Shown here in pieces: positions 1 to 7,540 of a DNA stretch of 64,000 nucleotides (positions within the stretch are counted from its first letter, which is position 1; each line of letters starts with the position of its first letter). The notes under the pieces are model-generated. The model did no database searches. It was not told where the DNA came from and saw only the letters and a list, made by a program, of their open reading frames with translations. Origin of the DNA: an uncultured Flavobacteriales bacterium (GTDB lineage Bacteria > Bacteroidota > Bacteroidia > Flavobacteriales_D > Parvicellaceae); the NCBI GenBank assembly GCA_943788115.1, contig CALSPA010000012.1, positions 248,001 through 312,000 of the forward strand, given 5' to 3'. A program made the position numbers and the translations under genes.

Positions 1-677
1 TCAATAGGATTCGGATTAGTCCATGTATCACTGTTTGAAGAGTTGTAAATTTCAACTTTATAATTGGGTTCAAAAATCTCTAGCATTGTATTTACACTAT
101 CTGCTCTTAGGCTACTAAATTCTAATTTATCGTTTATTAGTTTTCCGCTAAATTCAGATGCTGCAGTGTTTATGGTGTTGCCAAAATTTTCTACTATACA
201 GTTTTTTAGTGTATCATTAGTTGATCTTATGGCAAATACACAGGAATTTATTTCTTTTTTAGCTTTTAAATATTCGTATGATTTTTTGTTGTTTTTGTAA
301 AGTGATTTTACTTTTTTCCAGCTTTTTATTGACTCCTTATAATGTTTGTTAAATTTTTGCATTGATGCTAACCAAAGTGTTGCATCTTTAAAAATCCTTC
401 CTCCTTTATCTTTATTTGTTACTTTTTGAAAGTAATACTCGGCTAATTCATAGTTGTTATAGTTTTTTAAACTATTAGCGTAATTATAAATTATACCTAT
501 ATCTGAGGAATCTTCATTAAGTGCTTTTTTATAATAAATAGATGCACCATAGTAATTTCCTTCCGCGATTAGTTCGTTGGCATATTTAACAAATTGTTTT
601 GTTGATTGACTTACAATTGAATTTGATATAAAAAACAAAAACAGAGTAAAGAATATGTGAATATTTTGTCTTTTCAT
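1..677 (-). CDS. Partial TPR/PD40-like secreted protein (OmpA/SprE-like), N-terminal part
   Basis: The minus strand is open from an ATG at 677 to the window edge, so the C-terminus is missing. The product starts with a basic signal peptide (MKRQNIHIFFTLFLFFISNS). TPR-like helices follow, with phrases such as AEGNYYGASIYYKKAL and YELAEYYFQKV. The visible part ends in a stretch starting NTAASEFSGKLINDKLEFSS, which resembles the first blade of a PD40/WD40-like propeller. This order is typical of Bacteroidota periplasmic or outer-membrane proteins encoded beside PorP/SprF that often end in an OmpA peptidoglycan-binding domain; that end is not visible here. Its ATG shares one base with the stop of the upstream porP-like gene (TAATG at 675-679), which suggests translational coupling. 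The family assignment is inferred from architecture and context. Confidence 0.72.
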   Translation of the reverse strand, partial: MKRQNIHIFFTLFLFFISNSIVSQSTKQFVKYANELIAEGNYYGASIYYKKALNEDSSDIGIIYNYANSLKNYNNYELAEYYFQKVTNKDKGGRIFKDATLWLASMQKFNKHYKESIKSWKKVKSLYKNNKKSYEYLKAKKEINSCVFAIRSTNDTLKNCIVENFGNTINTAASEFSGKLINDKLEFSSLRADSVNTMLEIFEPNYKVEIYNSSNSDTWTNPNPI

Positions 678-1681
678 TATAAATAATCTGGACATATTCT
701 ATGAACAATTTTTTTATTTGGCGTATTGTCTATTATGTAAATAAGAGCTATTTCAAAGCCTCCTCTGTTTACAGAAGCAGGAACGAGTTTAGATAAGTTT
801 ACATCATAACTTAATCCGATTTGCAAATTGTCATATTTATATCCTGCATTTATGAAAATAGCATCTTTATTTCTATAGGCAATACCACCATAAATTGATC
901 TGTAAGTTGTCATGAATTTTTCTAAAATAAATTCAGAATTAAGACTTAATATAAATTCTTGATGTTTTCCTTGTTTTAACCATAAAAAACTTGGGTTAAA
1001 TATTAAGTTCTGAGAAAACAACCATTCGCAGTTGGAGTGAATAGATATTCTAGGGTCTAATCGAACAGATGCGTCATTAAAGTAGCTTTGTTTAGAACTG
1101 TTTAAGTTATATAAAGAGATTCCAGAAATCAGACGAATGTCTTGAGAAATTTGGATTAGATGCCCTAATCCAAAATTAAGATTTAAATAAGTGTTTGAAT
1201 TTGTGGAAAAATTTTCTTGGTTGGCTAGTGAGGGGTCGTAAATATTTCCATTGTATTGAGCGTCAAAAGATAATGGATTGTAATCTAAATTTCTTTTTGT
1301 GAATCCTATTTGAATTCCTGCTGATAGATATTGATTACTGTCTATTTTAAAGACATAAGAGCTGCTTGGGTTAAATTGAAATGTATTCAATTTTGAGTCT
1401 CCTGCACGGTCTTGATTTATTTGAAATCCAATGGATAGTGGTTTTTTCAAAAGCTTATTTTTTTCAAAAGAAAAAGCAAAAGTTGCGTATGGTGTAGTTA
1501 CTGAAGACCATTGGTTCCTGTGGGAACCGGTCAATCGATAATCTCCATTATAGCCGCCTGTTAAACTTGGGTTTAGGTTTAAAGGGCTTAAGTTAAATTG
1601 CGAAAAATGAATGTCTTGAGAGTGAAATTCATTTATTAAACTAAAGGTTAAAATAATATATGTTAAAAACCTGAATATCAT
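677..1681 (-). CDS. PorP/SprF family type IX secretion system membrane protein
   Basis: The 334-aa product has a signal peptide ending near residue 21 (NEFHSQ), followed by the family hallmark region DIHFSQFNLSPLNLNPSLTG and the HRNQWSSV segment. Alternating beta-strand patterns continue to the C-terminus, with late motifs NKDAIFINAGYKYDNLQIGLS and SYDVNLSKL that are characteristic of PorP/SprF outer-membrane barrels. In Flavobacterium, SprF is needed to export the adhesin SprB, and PorP/SprF-like proteins pair with type B (CHU_C) cargo. The gene sits directly after such a cargo gene, with TAATG stop-start overlaps on both sides (1679-1683 and 675-679), so all three are probably one translationally coupled operon. 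The partnership with the 1257-aa neighbour is inferred from this order. Confidence 0.9.
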   Translation of the reverse strand: MIFRFLTYIILTFSLINEFHSQDIHFSQFNLSPLNLNPSLTGGYNGDYRLTGSHRNQWSSVTTPYATFAFSFEKNKLLKKPLSIGFQINQDRAGDSKLNTFQFNPSSSYVFKIDSNQYLSAGIQIGFTKRNLDYNPLSFDAQYNGNIYDPSLANQENFSTNSNTYLNLNFGLGHLIQISQDIRLISGISLYNLNSSKQSYFNDASVRLDPRISIHSNCEWLFSQNLIFNPSFLWLKQGKHQEFILSLNSEFILEKFMTTYRSIYGGIAYRNKDAIFINAGYKYDNLQIGLSYDVNLSKLVPASVNRGGFEIALIYIIDNTPNKKIVHRICPDYL

Positions 1682-4600
1682 TATTTTATTAATGTTATAT
1701 TTCCTTTTTCAAAATACTTTTGATTATCTAGGCAAAGCGCCTCAAAGTAATAAACAAACACCCCAGGATCGCAAGCTTTTTCTTTGTAAGTTCCATCCCA
1801 ACCTTCTGTTGGATCATATGTTTCAAAAACCAAATTACCCCATCTATCAAAAATTCGAAATATGAATTCATCATTAGAAATATAACTTCCTCTAACTTTT
1901 AAAAGTTCATTAGAATTGTCATTGTTTGGTGTGAATGCATTTGGTAAAAAGATATAGGGCGGTCCACAAATAATTTCATTCACATAAATTGTAATAGAAT
2001 CTAGCTTTGAACATCCACCGCCAGTAATATTTAAGTAGTAAGTTGTGGTTGTCTCAGGGCTGGCAATGGGGTTTTCTATTGATGAATTGTCTAAGCTATT
2101 ACTTGGTGACCAATTATAACTATAACCACTAGGTAGTGCATATAATCCTGTTGATCCACCCGTACCAATAGTATCATAATCGCTTGTTAATTGAATGGTT
2201 TGATTAACTAAAGTATCTACATAAACAGCAACAGAGTCATATATGAGACAACCTGTAATTAAGCTTAAAGAATGCACATAAAAAGTTGTTGATGTTAAAG
2301 GATTAACGTTAATGCTATCGTTAGTGTTAACTCCATTAATTAATGAAATTGGTTCCCAAATATGTGTTAGTGAATCTCCAGGAATTAAATTAACAATATT
2401 TAAATTGACAGAGTCTGTTAGACAAATAATAGTATCTGGTGAAATTGATGTTCCTGCGTCAGCTAAAAAAACATTAATACTATCGTAAATTGTACATCCA
2501 TTGTTGTTTATTTGGATAAAATAAGTGCTGTTTATAGATGGTGAAACAGTTATAGTTGGATTGTTGTTGTTGTTGTTTATTGTATCAGTAAATGCTGCAT
2601 TATTTGACCATATATAATCAATACTTGAACCAAAAGAATTGGCTGTTATCGTTAAAGTGTTTGTGTCTGAACATAAAGTGGTATCATTTGGAATAGAAAG
2701 AATAGGAGTATTGACATTAACGACTTGATTTACAGTGTCTACACATATACCATTGGAAATTAAAAGAGTATATGTTGTATTTGTTAATGGTTCGCAAAAA
2801 GGGTTTGAAACAGCCGTGTCAGTTAAAAATAATGATGGAGACCACGAATAATTAATAGTAGAATTTGGGTTAGGTAAAAGTCCGATTTGCTGTGTTTCAC
2901 CAGGGCAAATGTTTATGTCATTAAGTTGGTATGATGTGTCTCCAAGAATTATAATATTTTGAGTAATGGTGTCACCTAAATTACATGTGGCTGTATCTTG
3001 TAATATAAGACTTACTTGGTAGCTTCCAGCAGAACTAAATGTATGAGTTGGGTTAAATGCATTACTTGTATTATTGTCTCCAAAATCCCAAAAATAATTA
3101 GTGTTACTTTGATAAATACTTGTATTGTTAAATGTATAGGTAAACGGTTCACATCCAATAGGTGGAATTTCAAAATCCGCTAAAACAACTGGTAAATTAA
3201 AATCCATTTTAAAAACACCAAGATTACAATTACTATTATTTGTTGGCGATAATGCATTGATGGGTTCAATAGGGAGATCTGATGAACCCCCACAACTTGC
3301 ACAAATTGCTTGATATACTTTCCCTTTTCTATCAAACCTACTTGTACCACCATCAACATGTTCTGATGAGACTGCACCACCAAAGTAAGAGCCATAGACA
3401 AGACCTGAAGCATCGTCCTCTAAGACCATGATGTAAAAATCAGATCCGTCAGTTGAATTCTGGAATGCATCTGCTGTAATGGGCATGTTGAAGGTAGAGC
3501 CTGCATTGTTATTTAAAATTGATAAGTTATTTATACTGCCTCCCCAACCCGCTAAATACATTTTATTACATAAATCAACAAGAAATGCAGTAGGTGATAT
3601 GTTAATGCCGTTTCCACTTCCAAAAACAGTTGAGTAAATGACAGAATCTAATGATGGAGTTAGTTTTGAAATAAATTGACCACTTCCAGGAACACTCCAC
3701 TGGACATTATGAATAAATGTTGAGTCTTGGATTTCTGATTGACCTAGTAAATAAACATTGTCTGAACGATCTAATTCAACAAAATAAGCCTGGTCATAGG
3801 TTGAAGATCCGTAATATGAAGATTCTAAAATTGATTGACCATTTTGATTGATGTGAGTTATAAAACCATCAGCTCTTCCTCCTTTAAATGAGGTGTCTAT
3901 GGACAAATTAGAAGTAGGGAATAGAGTAGAGGATGTGCCACCAGTAAGGTATAAATCTTGATTGTTGTCAATAGCTAAGGAATAGCCTGCATCATGATTT
4001 TCTCCGCCTAGATAACTGCTCCAAATTAAATTTTCTAAATTATTATCAAGTTTAAAAACACAAGCGTCTAAAGATCCACCACCGTAATTGGGTTGAAAAA
4101 CATTTCCAGTTATTGGAAAATCAGCAGATTGAGTACAACTTATAACATAAATATTGTTGTTTTGATCAATGTCAATTTCACCTCTAATTTCATCGGCATA
4201 GTTGTATCTTAAAACATTTTGAGAAGAAATAGCACTTGTTGAGTTTAACCCATCATTTAAGCTTCCACCTACAAAAGTTGATCCCATAAGATTACTACCG
4301 TCAGTACTTAAGTGAGAAACAATAATATCAGAGCCGTTTGTATAATTAACACCTAATCCATTAGTTAAGTTGTTAGCAGTTCCTCCATTGAATGTAGAGT
4401 CAAAACAGTTGCTGCTAAAAGGAAAATTAAAGGAACTTGTTGTTCCTAAAATAAATAATTCGTCAAAACTGTTTACAATTAAACTGTGTGGAACTTCATC
4501 ATTGTCACCACCTAAATATGTGGAGTAGATTAATGAAGTGCCTGTAGTATCAAATTTAGAAATAGCAATGTCTACAATTCCATTATTCCAATTTGTATTA

Positions 4601-5454
4601 TAAGCTCCAATTGTTGTTGGATATTGATTTCCAAATGCACTGCTGCCAGAGTATAGAAAGCCTTTAGAATCGAATGTGGCAGAGTACCCAAAATTATTTG
4701 ATAATGAACCAGAATAAGTAGAGAAAATTAAGGTTGGATCTATAATTAAGTTGTAATCTTCATTATAGCCATTTGGTGTTTCAAAAGATAGAATATTTCC
4801 ATTTAGCTTGTAAAGGCAGTGAACTTCAATTTTTTCTCCGTCAATTAGTTGGTAGGCAAATGGTTTGTCTTCGATAACATGATTTACAGATGTATAAATG
4901 TGTAACCTTTGATTTTTAATTTCAAGTTTATCAACACCTGTGTAATTTACTTTAATGTCAGTTATATCTCCATGAGGTTTAACAATGAAATCATATTTTA
5001 GGTTAAACAACTTGGAGTAAATTTTTAAATCAATTCCATTGTATAAATTAGAGTAGTTTATGTTAAAGAAGGCTTTTGCTTTTTGGCCCCATTTAGAGGG
5101 GTTGTTGCCAATGAAATAATTGTAATATTCGTCTAACTCTTTATTTCCTGTTATTGTATTTTTTGTGTTGCAGTTTAGAAAATCTATTTTATAAGAATGC
5201 CAATTTAAGTTTCTTCTGTCAAAATTAGTTTCTTTATCGTGATGATTTTTTATGTAATTATTTACTGCATGAGCATCGTAAAGATCAAAAGTGAAACCAT
5301 CTCTTTCTAGGTATAAATAACCACTTTTTAAATCAGTTTTAAAGGCAACATTTTCTGGCCATTGATTTTTATTCTCAATAAATTTATATCCTACATTTTG
5401 ACACCAGTTGTACTGAGAAATTAAAATAAATAGTAGAATTAGGAGTCTATTCAT
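1681..5454 (-). CDS. Giant secreted protein: SBBP-type propeller, PKD and Ig-like repeats, T9SS type B sorting domain
   Basis: The 1257-aa product has a signal peptide (MNRLLILLFILISQYNWCQN). An N-terminal domain of about 220 residues begins ENKNQWPENVAFKTDL and is typical of the region preceding SBBP beta-propeller repeats. A long run of propeller blades follows at about residues 245-740, with recurring YSTYLGG, SSYLGG and YGSYFGG motifs. A PKD domain lies near 770-850 (FWDFGDNNTSNAFNPTHTF). Several Ig-like modules follow, then the C-terminal CHU_C/gliding-type sorting domain at about 1165-1257 (FLPNAFTPNNDNSNELL, FDRWGNLVFET, GWDGTYK). The protein should be exported by the Sec system and then the T9SS and displayed at the surface or released. 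The adjacent PorP/SprF protein is the probable partner. The ligand or substrate is unknown. Confidence 0.9.
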   Translation of the reverse strand: MNRLLILLFILISQYNWCQNVGYKFIENKNQWPENVAFKTDLKSGYLYLERDGFTFDLYDAHAVNNYIKNHHDKETNFDRRNLNWHSYKIDFLNCNTKNTITGNKELDEYYNYFIGNNPSKWGQKAKAFFNINYSNLYNGIDLKIYSKLFNLKYDFIVKPHGDITDIKVNYTGVDKLEIKNQRLHIYTSVNHVIEDKPFAYQLIDGEKIEVHCLYKLNGNILSFETPNGYNEDYNLIIDPTLIFSTYSGSLSNNFGYSATFDSKGFLYSGSSAFGNQYPTTIGAYNTNWNNGIVDIAISKFDTTGTSLIYSTYLGGDNDEVPHSLIVNSFDELFILGTTSSFNFPFSSNCFDSTFNGGTANNLTNGLGVNYTNGSDIIVSHLSTDGSNLMGSTFVGGSLNDGLNSTSAISSQNVLRYNYADEIRGEIDIDQNNNIYVISCTQSADFPITGNVFQPNYGGGSLDACVFKLDNNLENLIWSSYLGGENHDAGYSLAIDNNQDLYLTGGTSSTLFPTSNLSIDTSFKGGRADGFITHINQNGQSILESSYYGSSTYDQAYFVELDRSDNVYLLGQSEIQDSTFIHNVQWSVPGSGQFISKLTPSLDSVIYSTVFGSGNGINISPTAFLVDLCNKMYLAGWGGSINNLSILNNNAGSTFNMPITADAFQNSTDGSDFYIMVLEDDASGLVYGSYFGGAVSSEHVDGGTSRFDRKGKVYQAICASCGGSSDLPIEPINALSPTNNSNCNLGVFKMDFNLPVVLADFEIPPIGCEPFTYTFNNTSIYQSNTNYFWDFGDNNTSNAFNPTHTFSSAGSYQVSLILQDTATCNLGDTITQNIIILGDTSYQLNDINICPGETQQIGLLPNPNSTINYSWSPSLFLTDTAVSNPFCEPLTNTTYTLLISNGICVDTVNQVVNVNTPILSIPNDTTLCSDTNTLTITANSFGSSIDYIWSNNAAFTDTINNNNNNPTITVSPSINSTYFIQINNNGCTIYDSINVFLADAGTSISPDTIICLTDSVNLNIVNLIPGDSLTHIWEPISLINGVNTNDSINVNPLTSTTFYVHSLSLITGCLIYDSVAVYVDTLVNQTIQLTSDYDTIGTGGSTGLYALPSGYSYNWSPSNSLDNSSIENPIASPETTTTYYLNITGGGCSKLDSITIYVNEIICGPPYIFLPNAFTPNNDNSNELLKVRGSYISNDEFIFRIFDRWGNLVFETYDPTEGWDGTYKEKACDPGVFVYYFEALCLDNQKYFEKGNITLIK

Positions 5455-5506
5455 TTTGCAAGATACAAATTGAAATTCAACAGATTATAATAAATAGCTG
5501 TTCTTT

Positions 5507-6292
5507 TTACTTGTTTTTAGAGGATTTCCCTAGAAGTATTCTTTTTTGATATTGACCTTGCACAACATCAACTAATATTAAAATTGTTAAAATAAAATAG
5601 AACGTTGTTTTATTCATTGGAACAATTTCATTTTCAAAAAGTTCAAGTTTTGCTAAATGGCCTCCTTCAGATAAAAGCATTATCCCAACAAGAAATAAAA
5701 TAAACAACCCTAAGACTTCATACATTCTATTTTTCTCTAAAAAATTTGAAACCTTATCTGCTAACCATATCATTAAAACTCCACCTACAATAATTGCTGA
5801 TGCCATTAACCAAAATTGGTTTTCATTTGTTAATGCCATTGCACTTAGAATAGAATCAAAGGAGAAAACAACATTCATTATTACAATTAAAATAATTGCG
5901 TTTTTAGCAGATTTTTTAGTTTTTTCTGAAGAGTTGTTTGGTTCATAAGAAATCATGTGCCAAATTTCTTTAATTGAAGTGTAAATGATGAAAATCCCAC
6001 CCAATAAAACAATTAAGCTATGAATGTTGAATGAAGACGCTATATATCCTTCAATGTGAATACCAAAGACAGGATCTTCAAAATATTTAATAAGTGAAAC
6101 TAAAATGAAAAGCAATACAATTCTTAATACAATAGCAATACCAATTCCAACCTTTCTAACCATTGCCTGTTTTTCTAATGGAGCTTTTTTAGACTCTAGT
6201 GAAATGTAAAGTAAGTTGTCAAAACCTAAAACTACTTGTAATAGAATTAGCATTAAGAATGTAGAGATGTTTGTTAATGTGAAAAAATCCAT
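5507..6292 (-). CDS. TerC family integral membrane protein
   Basis: The 261-aa protein has about seven hydrophobic segments. It contains both TerC hallmark acidic membrane motifs: FDNLLYISL near residue 24 and FSFDSILSAMALT near residue 145. The family is linked to tellurite resistance and, in better-studied members, to Mn or other metal-ion efflux across the inner membrane. Length and topology match typical TerC proteins, and the C-terminus is basic (KRILLGKSSKNK). The next gene on this strand starts 52 bases downstream, so the two may or may not be co-transcribed. Family assignment is secure; the transported ion cannot be read from the sequence. Confidence 0.9.
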   Translation of the reverse strand: MDFFTLTNISTFLMLILLQVVLGFDNLLYISLESKKAPLEKQAMVRKVGIGIAIVLRIVLLFILVSLIKYFEDPVFGIHIEGYIASSFNIHSLIVLLGGIFIIYTSIKEIWHMISYEPNNSSEKTKKSAKNAIILIVIMNVVFSFDSILSAMALTNENQFWLMASAIIVGGVLMIWLADKVSNFLEKNRMYEVLGLFILFLVGIMLLSEGGHLAKLELFENEIVPMNKTTFYFILTILILVDVVQGQYQKRILLGKSSKNK

Positions 6293-6397
6293 TTTAAATT
6301 ATTTTTATGAAATATAGTACAAATCATTTATTTTAATGAAGTCAATTTTTTTCTTATTTAAAATACTCCAATTTGTAAATCGGTTTTTGTTTTAGAA

Positions 6398-7327
6398 TTA
6401 AAAATATAGCCAGTGATATTTAGCTGTATTTCCTGTTATTTCTAAAGTTGGAAAAGGTATTTTAATAAATCCAAATGTCCCAAAAATGGAATTCATTATT
6501 TTACTTTTAAACTTTATCTTAGTTAAATCAGCATCTAAGCTTAAATAAAATTGTCGTTCTCTTTTTAGCTCTAAACAATTAGGGTTTGCAATACAAATGT
6601 TTTGTTGTCCTCCTGTCATTCCATTTGCACCATAACCAAATGCTACATTTAGCCATTTTGGAAATTTAGATTCTTTATTTAGAAAAGAATAGATATTTGT
6701 AGATAGCCAATATGTTTGACCATTGTAGTCTTTTAAAATTTGTTCGTTTAAATTATTACCTAATAATTCTGGTCGAAAATGTGCAAGTCCACTTTGGTGA
6801 AAAGAGAATTTTAGTTTTATTCTTTGTTCATCCCATAAAAGCTGTTGAGATATAAATAAACCAGTACCAATTAAATTAGAACTCATGTCTGCAATAGAAA
6901 ATCCCCATTCATTGTAAAACCCATCCATAAACTCTAAAGCTGACATGTATATTAAACTTGTTGCTCCTCCAGTTAAAATAGCTTTTTTATTTTCTAAACC
7001 TGTCCATTTAAATATTTCATAGCTTAAAAAACCTAAGTAGTAGGACGTGGTTGCATGACCAATTTTATCCATTTGAAGCCATTCTTTGGAGTCGTTAAAA
7101 GTGTGAAATTTGGTCTTAGGGTATTTAGAATACCACAATTCATTTAATACAATAAATGATGTTGAAGCTAATGCTGTTTTTGATGAACTAACTAAAATCA
7201 ACCTTTTTTTATTCAATGTGTCGGGTTGAATTAGAAGCCTAGAATTACTTATTCCATTATTTTGAAAGAGAAAACAAAGTGAAAAAATAAAGAATAATTT
7301 TTTTCTCATCTTCAAATATAATTTCAT
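6398..7327 (-). CDS. DUF2279-family predicted periplasmic/outer-membrane protein
   Basis: The 309-aa reading frame contains the conserved block DKIGHATTSYYLGFLSYEIF, followed by a hydrophobic stretch and a segment reading EFMDGFYNEWGFSIADM and NLIGTGLFISQQLLWDE. This is the pattern of the YfiM/DUF2279 family seen widely in Bacteroidota. The more natural start is the internal ATG at 7309, six codons in, because it gives a clean signal peptide (MRKKLFFIFSLCFLFQNNG); the upstream MKLYLK adds charged residues with no function I can see. The C-terminal half looks beta-rich. Function is unknown, and I see no catalytic motif. It is the first gene of a minus-strand run that continues into the terC gene 105 bases downstream. 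Confidence 0.75.
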   Translation of the reverse strand: MKLYLKMRKKLFFIFSLCFLFQNNGISNSRLLIQPDTLNKKRLILVSSSKTALASTSFIVLNELWYSKYPKTKFHTFNDSKEWLQMDKIGHATTSYYLGFLSYEIFKWTGLENKKAILTGGATSLIYMSALEFMDGFYNEWGFSIADMSSNLIGTGLFISQQLLWDEQRIKLKFSFHQSGLAHFRPELLGNNLNEQILKDYNGQTYWLSTNIYSFLNKESKFPKWLNVAFGYGANGMTGGQQNICIANPNCLELKRERQFYLSLDADLTKIKFKSKIMNSIFGTFGFIKIPFPTLEITGNTAKYHWLYF

Positions 7328-7387
7328 TCTAAAAATATTTGTTATTTAACTCAATAAGATTTTCTTATTTTGTTAAAAATTTGATTT

Positions 7388-7540
7388 ATGGAAAAAGATT
7401 CAAAGAAATATGACATTCCTGAAGGTGGCTCATTGGGGTTACTTGCTCTAGGTGATATAGGGTTGATTAAGTGGAGAGAAAAAAAGTCCAAAATAAAATT
7501 GAAAAACAAATCAACTAATAATAGTAAGGGAAATGGGTGA
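7388..7540 (+). CDS. Small ORF (50 aa), microprotein overlapping the phosphodiesterase fusion gene
   Basis: An ATG at 7388 opens a 50-codon frame ending with TGA at 7538-7540. The next gene starts at 7533, inside the last codons of this one (ATGGGTGA overlap of 8 bases). That is a classic translational-coupling arrangement. The peptide has an acidic/polar start (MEKDSKKYDIPEGG), a compact glycine-leucine core (SLGLLALGDIGLIKWREKK) and a very basic tail rich in K and N. It has no signal peptide. The core could be a short amphipathic or membrane-associating helix. I do not recognise a named family. Reality is supported by the overlap, by the non-random composition and by the fact that it fills the otherwise empty 5' space of a long gene. 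It could be an accessory subunit of, or a leader for, the downstream enzyme. Confidence 0.65.
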   Translation: MEKDSKKYDIPEGGSLGLLALGDIGLIKWREKKSKIKLKNKSTNNSKGNG

